The notes below the pieces were generated by a model. The model worked only from the letters and a program-made list of their open reading frames with translations, ran no database searches and was not told the origin of the DNA. From Alkalibacterium putridalgicola (GTDB lineage: Bacteria > Bacillota > Bacilli > Lactobacillales > Carnobacteriaceae_A), in the NCBI RefSeq assembly GCF_900109825.1, contig NZ_FOBL01000010.1, positions 18,352 to 82,351 of the forward strand: a stretch of 64,000 nt of DNA. The letters run 5' to 3'. This document shows, one piece after another, positions 36,928 to 48,782 of this stretch (the stretch's first letter is position 1; the number at the start of each line of letters is the position of its first letter). A program made the translations under genes and the position numbers.

Positions 36928-38070
36928 TTAATCAGTATTCCTTTCATCAGGAAATTTTTGCCATAAAGGCAAGGGGATATTTTCAAAGACAACGGAGTCT
37001 AAACCAGTAACCGTTATTCCCAGGAGCCTAACACTCAAGTCCAGGCTTTCCTCTTCCCAGATGGAGACGGCGATCTGAAACAACTCCTCTTCATCATCAA
37101 TATAATCAGGAAAAGTCCGCCGTCTGGTATAGGTCTGAAAATCTTCATAACGAATCTTCAGGACCACGGTTTTCCCATGTTTCTGCTTTTTACTCATATT
37201 CCTCATTACTTTAGCTGATAACTCTCTTAAAGCACCTATGACTTCATTTTCAGAAATCAGATTATGAGCAAAGGTCGATTCTTTACCTATGGACTTAGGT
37301 TCGCGGTCATTTTTCACTTCACTGTTGTCGATGCCTCTCACTTTTCTGTAGAGGGAATGTCCCATTTTCCCGAAATGCCTGACCAGCTCAAGTTCTTCTT
37401 TATCAAACAGATCCTGCCCGTTGTAAATACCTATGGCATGCATTTTTTCTACAGACTTCTCTCCGACACCATGGTATTTCTCAATGGGGAGATGAACCAG
37501 AAAATCATGCGCTTTATCCGGTGGAATCACCGTGATCCCGTTCGGTTTGTTGTAATCGGAGGCCAGCTTAGCCAGGAATTTATTATAAGAGACCCCGGCC
37601 GAACAGGTTAAGTTCAGTTCGGAGTGGATCTCTTTTCTTATCCTCTCCGCAATAAGCGTCGCACTTTTCTGATCGATACGATTAGTCGTTACATCCAGAT
37701 AGGCCTCATCCAGGGATAGAGGCTGTATTTTATCTGTATAGCGCCTGAAAATCTGATGCATCTTGCTGGATGCTTCTCTGTACAAGTCAAAGTTAGGGGG
37801 AACAAACAGCGCTTTCGGACACAATTCGAAGGCTTTCTGTGCACTCATTGCAGAATGGATACCGTATTTTCGCGCTTCATAATTGGCTGTGGTCACCACT
37901 CCCCTTCCGCCAGTATCCTTAGGATGTCTGGCTATGACCACAGGTTTGTTTTTCAGAGAAGGGTCTTCCCTTATTTCTACTGAAGCATAAAAGGCATCCA
38001 TGTCGATATGAATGATTTTTCGCGATGTATCTTTTTTTGGTTCATCGAATGTCAGGATGCCATAGCGCAT
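36928..38070 (-). CDS. dinB: DNA polymerase IV (Y family)
   Basis: 380 aa. Catalytic motifs IHIDMDAFYASVE and LSLDEAYLDVT, helix-hairpin-helix PIEKYHGVGEKSVEKMHAIG, and little-finger domain; the extreme C-terminus lacks an obvious canonical clamp-binding pentapeptide, though PLPLWQKF near the end could serve. Translesion synthesis and mutagenesis. I looked for a LexA box upstream and found only a half-site. Followed directly by ytoI. Confidence 0.95.
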   Translation of the reverse strand: MRYGILTFDEPKKDTSRKIIHIDMDAFYASVEIREDPSLKNKPVVIARHPKDTGGRGVVTTANYEARKYGIHSAMSAQKAFELCPKALFVPPNFDLYREASSKMHQIFRRYTDKIQPLSLDEAYLDVTTNRIDQKSATLIAERIRKEIHSELNLTCSAGVSYNKFLAKLASDYNKPNGITVIPPDKAHDFLVHLPIEKYHGVGEKSVEKMHAIGIYNGQDLFDKEELELVRHFGKMGHSLYRKVRGIDNSEVKNDREPKSIGKESTFAHNLISENEVIGALRELSAKVMRNMSKKQKHGKTVVLKIRYEDFQTYTRRRTFPDYIDDEEELFQIAVSIWEEESLDLSVRLLGITVTGLDSVVFENIPLPLWQKFPDERNTD

Positions 38071-38169
38071 TGTTCTCCCTCCCTGCCTTACTGCTTACAC
38101 GTATTATACTAAAAATTTGTCGAAATAACGAACCTCTCAAAGGAATGACCCGTTGATTTTTATCTGATA

Positions 38170-38212
38170 TAAGAAAAAACAAGCAGAGTCATAAACGCTC
38201 TACTTGTTCTTG
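38170..38212 (-). terminator. terminator after comN
   Basis: Minus-strand stem ACAAG/CTTGT plus AGAG segments around a central loop, followed by TTTTTTC. Located past the comN-like stop. Confidence 0.65.
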
Positions 38213-38220
38213 TTTAGTTA

Positions 38221-38502
38221 TTAGCTTAACAAATCATCGAATTCCATCTCATCAAGGGATGAGACACTATATACTTGAGCTTTAAGTGACGCATAATTAA
38301 AGTAATCATTAGCATTAATAGACATAATATCATTAACTTCCTGGTAATATCTCTCACGCTTATGATGTTTCCACATGAAACAAAGGCAGTATTCCCATAA
38401 GTCATCGAGACTGACCTGATCGTATCCATGCTTTTTGAATTCATTTAATTTCTGATTTAACCACACATCATATCGGGAAAAATCTTTGGATGTCATGTCC
38501 AA
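38221..38502 (-). CDS. comN: ComN-like post-transcriptional regulator
   Basis: 93 aa, matching the YrzD/ComN family (KDFSRYDVWLNQKLNEFK and DLWEYCLCFMWKHHKRERYYQ). In Bacillus ComN controls comE mRNA; whether it does so here is unknown. GGAGGT is 6 nt from a TTG (used as start) and 12 nt from an in-frame ATG two codons later, so either may be used. The position next to yajC/tgt matches Bacillus. Confidence 0.8.
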   Translation of the reverse strand: MDMTSKDFSRYDVWLNQKLNEFKKHGYDQVSLDDLWEYCLCFMWKHHKRERYYQEVNDIMSINANDYFNYASLKAQVYSVSSLDEMEFDDLLS

Positions 38503-38555
38503 GAATTTACCTCCTTCACTTAATAGAAAAGGGAGTAAAACACGTGTCCCTCGAT

Positions 38556-38891
38556 CTATTCGCCGTCAACTGAGTCTTCTGGAGTATTTGTTCCCAGCTC
38601 TTCAGTTTGTGTTGCCGTTGCGGTTTCTCCTTTTGTAACGATTCGTGCAATGGCACGACGTTCAAATGTCAGGTAGATCCCTTCGCAGTCGATCACGACT
38701 GTATTGTTTGCTTCAACGACTTCATCAACGATCCCGTGCAGGCCACCGATAGTGACGACTGAGTCACCTTTTTTAAGAGAACTCAACATGTTTTGCGTTT
38801 CTTTTGCTTTCTTCTGTTGCGGTCTGATCATCAGTAAATACATCAACCCCATAATAACGATAAAGGGCAGCATTGCTCCTATTAGTTCCAT
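38556..38891 (-). CDS. yajC: preprotein translocase subunit YajC
   Basis: 111 aa. One N-terminal membrane helix (IGAMLPFIVIMGLMYLLM) followed by RPQQKKAKE and a small cytoplasmic domain (GDSVVTIGGLHGIV), the standard YajC form. Accessory component of SecDF-YajC. Conserved order yajC-tgt-queA-ruvB-ruvA. The C-terminus is an acidic, Thr-rich tail. Confidence 0.94.
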   Translation of the reverse strand: MELIGAMLPFIVIMGLMYLLMIRPQQKKAKETQNMLSSLKKGDSVVTIGGLHGIVDEVVEANNTVVIDCEGIYLTFERRAIARIVTKGETATATQTEELGTNTPEDSVDGE

Positions 38892-39025
38892 TTAAACATT
38901 CCTCCGTTAATTTGTTGATTTATATTCGTCAGTCTTAAACTGCGTACAGATTAATCTGTTTGATTAATGTGTCATTACTTACCTTAGCAAATTTCCATAT
39001 GAATTACTAGGACAAATAGTAAACT

Positions 39026-40171
<1,146 letters not shown>

Positions 40172-40182
40172 TTACTATTCTC

Positions 40183-41238
40183 CTAATCCTCTTTATACTC
40201 TTTTTTCTTAACAAACATGGCATCCCCAAAACTGAAGAATCTGTATTTCTCCTTCACGGCATGGTTATATGCCTGCAGTACGAACTCTCTGCCGGCAAAC
40301 GCGCTGACCAGCATGATCAGTGTGGATTTAGGCAGGTGGAAATTGGTCAGGAACCCATCCACGACGCTGAATTCATACCCTGGAGAGATAAAAATATCTG
40401 TCCAGCCGCTTGTTGCTTTCAATAGGCCGTCGTTCGCTTTGCCAATGGTTTCCAGTGTCCGTATGGATGTTGTCCCCACAGCGATGATACGTCCGCCGCT
40501 CTTTCTTGTTTCATTCAATTCTTCTGCTGCCTCTTCTGACAGCTGATAAAATTCTGCATGCATTTTATGTTCATCGATATTCTCAACACTCACAGGACGG
40601 AAAGTACCCAGTCCGACATGCAGCGTCAGAAAGACGATTTTAACATCTTTAGCTTTGATTTTATCGAGGATGGCTTCAGTAAAGTGCAAACCGGCAGTCG
40701 GAGCAGCAGCAGAACCGTTTTCTTTTGCATAAACGGTCTGATAACGTTCCTGGTTTTCCAGACGCTCTTTGATATACGGCGGTAAGGGCATTTCTCCTAA
40801 AGATTCCAGAGTTTCCAGAAAAATCCCTTCATAAGAAAACTCCACCATTCGTCCGCCATGTTCCAGTTCTTCAACAACGGTTCCTTTAAGTCTACCGTCT
40901 CCAAAAGAAATAACTGTCCCTTTTTTGGCTTTTTTTGCCGGTTTCATCAGTGTTTCCCATGTATCGCCTTCAGTATTTTTTAATAAAAGGACTTCGATGT
41001 GGGCATTCGTTTCTTCCTTCGTTCCATATAAACGTGCCGGCAGGACGCGTGTGTTGTTCATGACCAGTGCATCCCCGGGATTGAGTTCATCCACGATATC
41101 TTCGAACTGCTTATCTTCTATTTTTTTCGTTTCTGTAGTCAGTACCATCATTCGTGATGATGATCGATCTTCTAATGGTGTTTGAGCAATCAGCTCATCG
41201 GGTAATTGAAAATCAAAATCTTTTGTTGATAAGGTCAT
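40183..41238 (-). CDS. queA: S-adenosylmethionine:tRNA ribosyltransferase-isomerase
   Basis: 351 aa with the QueA signatures [42 protein letters not shown] and [15 protein letters not shown]. Converts preQ1-tRNA to epoxyqueuosine-tRNA using SAM ribose. 20 nt downstream of ruvB with a GGAG site. Works directly after Tgt in queuosine synthesis. Confidence 0.97.
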   Translation of the reverse strand: MTLSTKDFDFQLPDELIAQTPLEDRSSSRMMVLTTETKKIEDKQFEDIVDELNPGDALVMNNTRVLPARLYGTKEETNAHIEVLLLKNTEGDTWETLMKPAKKAKKGTVISFGDGRLKGTVVEELEHGGRMVEFSYEGIFLETLESLGEMPLPPYIKERLENQERYQTVYAKENGSAAAPTAGLHFTEAILDKIKAKDVKIVFLTLHVGLGTFRPVSVENIDEHKMHAEFYQLSEEAAEELNETRKSGGRIIAVGTTSIRTLETIGKANDGLLKATSGWTDIFISPGYEFSVVDGFLTNFHLPKSTLIMLVSAFAGREFVLQAYNHAVKEKYRFFSFGDAMFVKKKEYKED

Positions 41239-41258
41239 CCTGTTTCTCCTTTTATAAA

Positions 41259-42272
41259 TTAATCTGTCATTAAATGTGCCAGTTCCAGATGTTCGTAGGC
41301 TTTAGCTGTAGCCATACGCCCTCTGGAGGTACGCTGGATAAAGCCTTCCTGAAGCAGATAAGGCTCCACCATATCTTCGATGGTATCGACCTCTTCTCCG
41401 ATATTGGCTGAAAGAGTATTCAGTCCCACCGGCCCCCCATTATAAAGTTTAATAAGGGTGGACAGGAATTTCTGATCCACGATATCAAGTCCCTCATGAT
41501 CCACTCGCAGGAGATCGAGGGCCAAAGCTGCGATCGGCTCCGTTACGACCCCTTCACCTTTGACTTCTGCATAGTCGCGGACACGCTTTAATAAACGGTT
41601 AGCGATCCGAGGGGTTCCTCTGGATCGGCGGGCTATTTCATACGCGCCTTTTGTGTTTATGTCTGTCTGGAGGACACTCGCCGACCGAAGGACGATATCC
41701 TTAAGCTCATCTTTATGATAGTACTCCATATGAGCCAGTATGCCGAAACGGTCTCTCAAAGGCGCAGAAAGCGAACCGGCTCGGGTCGTTGCACCTATCA
41801 ATGTGAACGGCGGCAGCGGAAAGTGCACCGGATGTGCCGTGTCACCTTGACCGATAATGATGTCGACATAGAAATCTTCCATTGCAGAATACAACATTTC
41901 TTCGGCGATACGCGGCATGCGGTGTATTTCGTCTATGAAAAGAATGCCGCCTGGCTCCAGATCGTTGAGCAACGCAACTAAGTCGCCTGGCTTTTCGATA
42001 GCCGGACCGCTTGTTGTTCTTATATCGGCATCCATTTCGTTGGCAATGACCATAGCCATAGTTGTCTTACCCAACCCTGGCGGACCATAAAGAAGGACAT
42101 GGTCCAGCGCTTCTTCTCGCAGTCTTGCTGCTTCGATATATATCGCTAGCTCTTTTTTTATTTTCCCCTGACCAAGGTAATCGGCCAGCGTCTGGGGTCT
42201 TAGCGACCGCTCGAGAGAGTATTCATTCTCATTCAGTAGCTGGTCAGAAGTGACGTGCTGATTTTCTTCCAT
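41259..42272 (-). CDS. ruvB: Holliday junction helicase RuvB
   Basis: 337 aa. Walker A GPPGLGKT at 63-70, Walker [10 protein letters not shown], arginine finger region [10 protein letters not shown]-terminal winged helix with RTSRGRMAT. Hexameric motor that drives branch migration with RuvA. 31 nt after ruvA. Confidence 0.98.
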   Translation of the reverse strand: MEENQHVTSDQLLNENEYSLERSLRPQTLADYLGQGKIKKELAIYIEAARLREEALDHVLLYGPPGLGKTTMAMVIANEMDADIRTTSGPAIEKPGDLVALLNDLEPGGILFIDEIHRMPRIAEEMLYSAMEDFYVDIIIGQGDTAHPVHFPLPPFTLIGATTRAGSLSAPLRDRFGILAHMEYYHKDELKDIVLRSASVLQTDINTKGAYEIARRSRGTPRIANRLLKRVRDYAEVKGEGVVTEPIAALALDLLRVDHEGLDIVDQKFLSTLIKLYNGGPVGLNTLSANIGEEVDTIEDMVEPYLLQEGFIQRTSRGRMATAKAYEHLELAHLMTD

Positions 42273-42303
42273 ATCTTTCTCCTTTTAAACGAGTAGGACA
42301 GCT

Positions 42304-42912
42304 TTACTTTTTCATCAGTTTGCTTAATGCTTCTCTTATATAGGCATCTGTCGTGAGCTCTGAATCTGTATCCAGCTGCTTGCGTACCTTTTTCACATCA
42401 CGGCTGGTATAGCCTAGAACAAGCAGTGCTTCCATCGCTTCTTCAAAAGCTGCATTGCCGGAATCGTCCGTTCGCTCTACAGAGATGTGTGTCTTGGTTT
42501 CTGATGTATCGAATTCCGACAGTTTCCCTTTCAGATCCAGAACGATCTGAGCCGCTGTTTTCTTGCCGACGCCTGGAAATTTCGTTAGATAGGTTTTATT
42601 TTCGTCTTCGATCGCCTGGACGAAGCCGTTGTGATCTTCATTAGCTAAAATGGCCAGCGCAGATTTTGGACCGATCCCTGAAACGTTGATCAGTTTTAGA
42701 AAAAGGTTCTTTTCCTGAAGCGAAACGAACCCGAACAGATTCATGGCGTCCTGTTTCACGTCATGGTATATATAGAGTGTTTCTTCATTATTCAGCTTTT
42801 CAGAGTAACGGAAAGGGTTGGCCATCAGTATTTTATAACCGATATTGTTTGCTTCCAGAACAACATAACCCGGGTAAATATGCTCGATCGTTCCTTTTAT
42901 GTATTCGTACAT
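42304..42912 (-). CDS. ruvA: Holliday junction protein RuvA
   Basis: 202 aa. OB-fold N-terminus (MYEYIKGTIEHIYPGYVVLE), two HhH motifs (INVSGIGPKSALAIL and KFPGVGKKTAAQIVLDLK), C-terminal RuvB-binding domain. Holds the four-way junction in square form. First gene of ruvA-ruvB-queA-tgt-yajC; a promoter-like sequence lies 40 nt upstream. Confidence 0.97.
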   Translation of the reverse strand: MYEYIKGTIEHIYPGYVVLEANNIGYKILMANPFRYSEKLNNEETLYIYHDVKQDAMNLFGFVSLQEKNLFLKLINVSGIGPKSALAILANEDHNGFVQAIEDENKTYLTKFPGVGKKTAAQIVLDLKGKLSEFDTSETKTHISVERTDDSGNAAFEEAMEALLVLGYTSRDVKKVRKQLDTDSELTTDAYIREALSKLMKK

Positions 42913-42948
42913 ATCATTTCCTCATTCCACTTATAGTCAATCTATAAT

Positions 42949-42957
42949 ATTATAACA
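42949..42957 (-). promoter_or_regulatory. putative extended -10 promoter of ruvA
   Basis: TGT-TATAAT on the minus strand, directly after the msrB terminator stem and about 36 nt upstream of the ruvA start. The -35 is weak. No LexA box seen beside it. Confidence 0.4.
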
Positions 42958-42959
42958 TA

Positions 42960-43004
42960 AAAACATCTGTTCATTAAACAACTCTATGAACAGATGTTTC
43001 TATA
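42960..43004 (-). terminator. terminator after msrB
   Basis: Perfect stem AAACATCTGTTCAT/ATGAACAGATGTTT with an 11-nt loop and TTTTT on the minus strand. Confidence 0.92.
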
Positions 43005-43017
43005 TTTCTAGTTTCTA

Positions 43018-43458
43018 TTATTCAAATTCAGCTAAATATTCTTCATATCCTTTTTCTTTCAACTCAGATTTCGGAACGAATCTCATTGCCGCAGAGTTGA
43101 TACAGTACCTCAGCCCGCCTTTATCTTGCGGTCCGTCCGTAAACACGTGTCCCAGATGAGAATCTGCTTCTTGACTCCTCACTTCTGTCCGTTCCATACC
43201 AAAAGTACGGTCTCTTTTTTCTTTCACTGTGCGTTTCTTTATAGGTTTTGTAAAAGATGGCCAGCCACATCCGGCATCATATTTATCGTTTGAGGAGAAC
43301 AGCGGCTCTCCGCTAACGACATCGACATAAATGCCCTCTTCGAAAAATTCATCATATTCCCCTGTGCCTGGTCGTTCTGTCGCGTTGTTCTGAGTCACTT
43401 CATATTGAATCGGAGTGAGTTTTTCTTTCAACTTTTCTTTATCTTGAGATCCTGCCAT
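43018..43458 (-). CDS. msrB: peptide-methionine (R)-S-oxide reductase
   Basis: 146 aa. MsrB motifs [24 protein letters not shown] and [11 protein letters not shown], the last holding the catalytic cysteine. Reduces methionine-R-sulfoxide in proteins; the two zinc CxxC pairs of some members are missing, as is common in Bacilli. Followed by a terminator, preceded 11 nt upstream by the DUF937 gene. Confidence 0.96.
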   Translation of the reverse strand: MAGSQDKEKLKEKLTPIQYEVTQNNATERPGTGEYDEFFEEGIYVDVVSGEPLFSSNDKYDAGCGWPSFTKPIKKRTVKEKRDRTFGMERTEVRSQEADSHLGHVFTDGPQDKGGLRYCINSAAMRFVPKSELKEKGYEEYLAEFE

Positions 43459-43469
43459 AGTAATTCTCC

Positions 43470-44084
43470 TTACTTGTTGAATAGATCGCCTAAAGCGTCT
43501 TTTGCCTTATCGACAGCACTATTGCTGCCTGAGCTGTTTTTATTATCAGATGAACCGCCAAGAACGGAAGACAAGATATCTCCATAACCAGAACTTGATG
43601 ACTGCTGCTTCACATTATCTGTCAAACCGCCAAGCAGCTGGGAAACACCTGAACCAGTTAGTGACTGGCTATTCGTGCTTCGTTTAGCCACCATGCTCAA
43701 TGCCAGAGGTGCAAGCATGGACAAAACAGATTTGACTTTAGATGAATCTGTGCCTGTTTTTTCAGCTACGCGTTTTTCTACTTCCTGTTCATTGGATCCG
43801 AATGCCATGTTCAGCAGGCGGTTCCCTTCGTTTTCGTCCGTGTTCTGCAGCAGGTGGTTCAGATTGTCTGTGTCATCGTCAGCATGTCGTGATGCGGTGC
43901 TGGCCAGTTCCTCTGAGGCTTTGGAATCTTCAGAAGTTCGCTTGTTCAAGCCGTCCATGATCATTGGCAGTCCCATTTGTGCAATCTTCTGCACGGTCGA
44001 TGTATCCGTGTTGGCTCTTTTCGCTACTGAATCTACACTATTCTGGTTTCCTAACTGGCTCATGATCATTGATACGATATCCAT
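43470..44084 (-). CDS. DUF937 (YidB-like) protein
   Basis: 204 aa from ATG 44084, which follows AGAGGGAA; a longer frame upstream lacks a ribosome site. N-terminal DUF937 domain ([21 protein letters not shown]) and second half with repeated [14 protein letters not shown] type helix, ending in a low-complexity Ser/Gly/Asn linker and [13 protein letters not shown] tail. Function unknown. Shares a unit with msrB. Confidence 0.75.
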   Translation of the reverse strand: MDIVSMIMSQLGNQNSVDSVAKRANTDTSTVQKIAQMGLPMIMDGLNKRTSEDSKASEELASTASRHADDDTDNLNHLLQNTDENEGNRLLNMAFGSNEQEVEKRVAEKTGTDSSKVKSVLSMLAPLALSMVAKRSTNSQSLTGSGVSQLLGGLTDNVKQQSSSSGYGDILSSVLGGSSDNKNSSGSNSAVDKAKDALGDLFNK

Positions 44085-44182
44085 AGTTGATTCCCTCTTT
44101 CTTATAATTTGTCTAAACGCTCTACTATAATTGTAAGTGAACAGCAGGCGAAATAGCAATTAAATCAACTTTTTACAGATCA

Positions 44183-44213
44183 AATAAAGAGGACCCTCGT
44201 TTTAATGAGGATC
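44183..44213 (-). terminator. terminator at mutL end
   Basis: AGGATCCTC and GAGGGTCCT arms around ATTAAAAC followed by CTTTATTTG on the minus strand. It overlaps the last mutL codons. Confidence 0.65.
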
Positions 44214-46136
44214 CTGGATACGTTTAAACATTTTCTCCATATCATTCGTTGTGAAGTTCACTGTGACCGGTCTGCCGTGCGGACAGTTATACGGGTTTTT
44301 TGTGTGTCTCAGCTGCCTCAGCAGTTCTCTTGCTTCTTCATCAGACAAATGATGATTGGCTTTTATCGAACGTTTACAGCTCATCATGATCGCTGTCGCT
44401 TCTCGAAATTTATTCACAGTCAGCGTTGACTTTTCAAGGAAAAAGTCGATCATTTCTTTTATCGTCTCTTCGACTTGTCCAGCAGGCATCCACGTTGGAT
44501 GATGCCTTATGATGAAACTGTTCTGACCAAAATCTTCAAGGAAAACGGAAGCTTCGGCCAGCTTGTCTTTATTCTCTCTGATCGTGATCGCTTCGTTGGA
44601 AGGATACTCGACGACTATCGGTATAAGCAGTTCCTGAAGTTCCGTTCCGGACTGATCGATGGTGTCTCTGTAATATTCGTACTTGATTCGTTCCTGAGCA
44701 GCGTGCTGGTCAATGATATACAAGCCTTCCTCATTTTGAGCAAATAAATAAGTCCCGTGCATCTGCCCGATATACTCTAAATCCGGGAACTGTTCAATTT
44801 GTCCATTGAAACTATTCACTTTCTCTACTGTCTTAAGTACCGGTTCTTCATGAGTGTCCGCTTTATTTTCAGAAGGGAACCTGTATGTCTGGCTACTCTC
44901 TTGACCAGTGTCTTCGTAACTTCTAGAAGCCGATTCATCTACAAAATGCTTAAATGCCTGAGGCGTTGAATCCGACTCTTCTTTATCAGGATCATCTTGT
45001 TGAGGGATGTCGGATTCACCAGCTGATGTCTGAGAAACAGCCGATGTGTCTTCGCGGTCGAAAGTGAGCCGTGTCTGTTCATCTTTCGGATACTGCACTG
45101 AACGGTTTGTGCGCTGAGTCAGATTGTCCAGCGCATTCGGTATCCTGACTTCCTGATCCATTCTCTTTTCTATGGCCGAACTGATCAGCTGTCCAAGTTC
45201 TTTCTCATTACTGATACGGATCTGCTGTTTGGTCGGATGCACATTGACATCCAAAAGCTGTGGATCGAGCGTGACATTGATGACCGCAATGGGATAACGT
45301 CCGATCATCAGCTTGGATCCAAAACCCTCCACGATGGCTTTATTTAAGATAAAGTTCTTGATATACCTTCCATTGATGATCACCGTGATATATTTGTTGT
45401 TGGACCGGGTGATTTCCGGCAGAGATACATATCCTGTCACGTCAAAATCAAAAGATGTTTCTTTAATTTCACGCATCTTTTTAGCGATACTCACCCCGTA
45501 CACACCGGCGACAGCCTGTTTCAGATCACCATTTCCGACCGTCTTGATCATGGTATTTCCATCTGAAACCAGTCTGAAGGCGATTTCCGGATGGGAAAGA
45601 GCCAATCGATTGACGGTATCATTAATGTGAGCCAGCTCAGTCTGCAAAGTTTTGACATACTTCAGTCGGGCAGGGGTGTTGTAAAAGAGTTCTTCAACTT
45701 TGATATTGACCCCTTGCCTGGAAGAAGATGTCCCCTGATCAACGATCTCTCCGCCGTGAATGACGAGCTGAGCACCTGGTTTTCCTTCTTCAGCCGATTC
45801 GAGGGTGATTTTGGAAACCGAAGCAATACTTGGGAGGGCTTCCCCTCTAAAGCCCAGTGTGCGTATCCTGAACAGATCTTCATCTGAAATCAGTTTAGAT
45901 GTCGCATGGCGTTCGAAAGCTGACACCACTTCTTCTGAAGGGATCCCTTCACCATCATCAATGACCTGAATACTTTTCAGTCCCGCTTCTTCAACAAACA
46001 CCTCAATACGTGAACTACCGGCATCGATGGCGTTTTCCAGAAGTTCTTTCACGACCGAAGCCGGACGTTCGATCACTTCACCGGCCGCGATCTGATTGGC
46101 CAGTGTGGAAGACATGATTTGGATTTTAGCTGTCAT
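44202..46136 (-). CDS. mutL: DNA mismatch repair protein MutL
   Basis: 644 aa from ATG 46136, giving the family start MTAKIQIMSSTLANQIAAG (a TTG 3 codons earlier is possible). GHKL ATPase motifs NQIAAGEV, ELLENAIDAGS, DDGEGI, RTLGFRGEAL, then an acidic serine-rich linker (about 345-440) and a C-terminal endonuclease domain with DQHAAQERIKYEY and CPHGRP. Nicks the new strand after MutS recognition. 22 nt downstream of mutS. Confidence 0.96.
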   Translation of the reverse strand: MTAKIQIMSSTLANQIAAGEVIERPASVVKELLENAIDAGSSRIEVFVEEAGLKSIQVIDDGEGIPSEEVVSAFERHATSKLISDEDLFRIRTLGFRGEALPSIASVSKITLESAEEGKPGAQLVIHGGEIVDQGTSSSRQGVNIKVEELFYNTPARLKYVKTLQTELAHINDTVNRLALSHPEIAFRLVSDGNTMIKTVGNGDLKQAVAGVYGVSIAKKMREIKETSFDFDVTGYVSLPEITRSNNKYITVIINGRYIKNFILNKAIVEGFGSKLMIGRYPIAVINVTLDPQLLDVNVHPTKQQIRISNEKELGQLISSAIEKRMDQEVRIPNALDNLTQRTNRSVQYPKDEQTRLTFDREDTSAVSQTSAGESDIPQQDDPDKEESDSTPQAFKHFVDESASRSYEDTGQESSQTYRFPSENKADTHEEPVLKTVEKVNSFNGQIEQFPDLEYIGQMHGTYLFAQNEEGLYIIDQHAAQERIKYEYYRDTIDQSGTELQELLIPIVVEYPSNEAITIRENKDKLAEASVFLEDFGQNSFIIRHHPTWMPAGQVEETIKEMIDFFLEKSTLTVNKFREATAIMMSCKRSIKANHHLSDEEARELLRQLRHTKNPYNCPHGRPVTVNFTTNDMEKMFKRIQDPH

Positions 46137-46158
46137 TTTACTCAACCAACTTTCATTT

Positions 46159-48759
46159 CTATTCCTGATCCTTCAATTTCTGCTGCAGTTCACTTAAAAT
46201 CTGTATGGCATCCAATGGCGTCGTTGCCAGGATATTCATTTTCTCAAGCTGTTCGATCACAGCTTTTTCGTTTTTATCCAGTGATCCGAATAAGCTCAGC
46301 TGTTCCTGAGACGATGCTTGCGTCTCCACCTCAGTCGTTTGTCCTACTTTTTCATCCTCAAATAAGTGTTCTTCCTTCATTTCCAGCTCGTTTAAGATAT
46401 TCTCAGCCCGCTTGAGTAAAGGATGCGGCAAACCGGCCAGCTTGGCAACCTGTACACCGTAGCTTTTATCAGCCGGTCCTGGGAGCATTTGGTGAAGAAA
46501 AACAAGGTCTCCGTCTTCTTCTACTGCTCCGACATGAACATTCTTCAGTTTAGGCAACCGTTCATCTAAAACAGTCAGCTCATGGTAGTGGGTCGAAAAC
46601 AGCGTTTTGGCTTTGATTTTGTCATGCACGTACTCGATGATTGCTTCTGCCAGAGCCATACCATCGTAGGTTGCAGTGCCTCGTCCGATCTCATCGAATA
46701 GAAGCAGACTTTTCGGTGTGGCATTAGCCAGCGCCTGGTTCGTTTCCGTCATTTCGACCATAAAGGTACTCTGGCCGCCGATGAGATCATCCATGGCACC
46801 TATGCGGGTATATAACCGGTCAAAAATCGGCAGCTGCGCTTTCTCTGCCGGTACAAAACAGCCCATCTGCGCCATGATTATGGTAAGGGCGAGCTGACGC
46901 ATATAGGTGCTTTTACCTGACATATTCGGACCGGTGATCAAAAGAACAGATGTCTCGTCGATCAGTTCCACGTCATTAGGCACATAAGCCTGCTCTCCCA
47001 TGACTTTTTCTACTACAGGATGTCTGCCTTTATAGATCGCCACATCCTGACTATCCAGCGAAAATGACGGTCTGACGTAATTGTACTCTTCACTCACGGT
47101 CGCAAAGCTCTGCAAGACATCGATATGTGCGATGACTTTTGCCAGCTGCTGAAGGCGGTCGATTTGATTCTTCACTTGATTTCTGACTTCAACGAAAAGC
47201 TCATACTCAAGATTTTTGGACTTTTCTTCCGCTTCCAGGATCAGCGATTCTTTTTCTTTTAGTTCAGGCGTGCTGTAACGCTCAGCATTCGTCAGAGTCT
47301 GCTTGCGTTCGTAGCGGCCTTCTTCCAATTTAGGTACATTCGCTTTAGAGACTTCGATATAATAGCCGAATACCTTATTGAAGCCGATTTTAAGATTCTT
47401 GATGCCTGTTGCTTTACGCTCGCGCTGTTCCAGTTCAGCCATCCACTGCTTCCCGTTGGTCATCGCTTCTTTATATTCATCCAGCTGCTGGTGGTAACCC
47501 TCCTTTATTATCTCGCCGTCTGTGGTCGACAGGGGCGGCTCATCCTCGATCGCCCGTTCGATCAATTCTCTGACGTCCTGGATCGGATCCAGCTGGTTTA
47601 AGTAAGCTGACCAGTCGCCTGAGTCATTGAGCAGTTCCACGATTTCTTTGATCAAAGGAATCTGTTCCAAGGAATGCTTCAGTTGCACAAGGTCTCTAGC
47701 ATTCACAGTCCCAAAGGCTGTTCGACCGGCCAGCCGTTCCAGATCATACACTTTTTTCAGTATCTCTTTTAAATCGCTTCTTTCGAAAAAGTGATTCAGC
47801 AGACTTTCTACAAGATCCAGTCGTTCTTCGATATTGTTTTTCTGTATCAGCGGCTTGTCCAGCCAGGACTTCAGCATGCGTCCGCCCATAGCTGTTTTCG
47901 TTTCGTCGAGCAGCCACAGCAACGTCCCGTTCTTGCTCCCGTCTCTTAAAGATGCAGAAAGCTCCAGGTTCCTTCTTGCTTCCTGACCAAATATCAAAAA
48001 CTGGCTGGTCTCATACTCTTCGATCTCCTGAAGGTGATCCAGTCGGCGCATCTGCGTATCAGAAAGATAAGAGAGCAGCAGATCGATGACAGGTTTCAGC
48101 TTTGAATGTTCAAACTTCTGTGTGAGATGAGACAGCTTGTGACGGACTGTTTCTTCCCCAGCATGTGAAATGGACATGTTCCATCTGTTCTTCAGCGATT
48201 CCTGCATTTCCAGAAATTTTCCCGGCAGAAAGATGACTTCTCTGCAGTTCAGGGAGGTAAGTTCGCTGATCGCTGCACCTGTTTCTCCTACGTGCGTGAC
48301 TTTCATCTCTCCCGTCGTCAGATCTGCCAGTGCGATCCCGATCGTTTCATCCAGCTCCATGACAGCCGCGATATAATTATTTTCCTTCGCATCGACCGCT
48401 TTCGACTGCATGACCGTTCCCGGCGTCACGACCTGTACGACTTCCCGTTTGACCATCCCTTTGGTCGTTTTGGGATCTTCCACTTGTTCACAGATCGCTA
48501 CTTTGTGTCCCATGTCTATCAGGGTATCGATGTAGCCTTTTGCCGAATGATGAGGCACCCCGCACATCGGGATCTGTTCATCGGCATTTTTATTACGGCT
48601 CGTCAAAGTCAGTTCCAGCAAGCGGGAAACTTCGACAGCATCTTCAAAAAATAATTCGTAAAAGTCACCTAAACGGTAAAATAAATAGGCATGCGGATAT
48701 TGCTTTTTAATATCCAAATACTGCTGCATCATAGGTGTCTGCTTTGTTTTCTGAGGCAC
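46159..48759 (-). CDS. mutS: DNA mismatch repair protein MutS
   Basis: 866 aa from GTG 48759, which yields the family N-terminus MPQKTKQTPMMQQYL; an earlier GTG 3 codons upstream is possible. Mismatch-binding motif FYRLGDFYELFF (Phe-x-Glu), Walker A TGPNMSGKSTYMRQ near residue 605, Walker B LLFDEIGRGT. Recognises base mismatches and recruits MutL. In the mutS-mutL order; ymdB lies 23 nt upstream. Confidence 0.96.
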   Translation of the reverse strand: MPQKTKQTPMMQQYLDIKKQYPHAYLFYRLGDFYELFFEDAVEVSRLLELTLTSRNKNADEQIPMCGVPHHSAKGYIDTLIDMGHKVAICEQVEDPKTTKGMVKREVVQVVTPGTVMQSKAVDAKENNYIAAVMELDETIGIALADLTTGEMKVTHVGETGAAISELTSLNCREVIFLPGKFLEMQESLKNRWNMSISHAGEETVRHKLSHLTQKFEHSKLKPVIDLLLSYLSDTQMRRLDHLQEIEEYETSQFLIFGQEARRNLELSASLRDGSKNGTLLWLLDETKTAMGGRMLKSWLDKPLIQKNNIEERLDLVESLLNHFFERSDLKEILKKVYDLERLAGRTAFGTVNARDLVQLKHSLEQIPLIKEIVELLNDSGDWSAYLNQLDPIQDVRELIERAIEDEPPLSTTDGEIIKEGYHQQLDEYKEAMTNGKQWMAELEQRERKATGIKNLKIGFNKVFGYYIEVSKANVPKLEEGRYERKQTLTNAERYSTPELKEKESLILEAEEKSKNLEYELFVEVRNQVKNQIDRLQQLAKVIAHIDVLQSFATVSEEYNYVRPSFSLDSQDVAIYKGRHPVVEKVMGEQAYVPNDVELIDETSVLLITGPNMSGKSTYMRQLALTIIMAQMGCFVPAEKAQLPIFDRLYTRIGAMDDLIGGQSTFMVEMTETNQALANATPKSLLLFDEIGRGTATYDGMALAEAIIEYVHDKIKAKTLFSTHYHELTVLDERLPKLKNVHVGAVEEDGDLVFLHQMLPGPADKSYGVQVAKLAGLPHPLLKRAENILNELEMKEEHLFEDEKVGQTTEVETQASSQEQLSLFGSLDKNEKAVIEQLEKMNILATTPLDAIQILSELQQKLKDQE

Positions 48760-48782
48760 TTCTATCACTCTCTCATTGATTT

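Noticed and set aside
38090..38140. LexA box upstream of dinB
   Set aside because: Only a CGAAC half-site and a non-palindromic CGAAA stretch; no dyad at the proper spacing.
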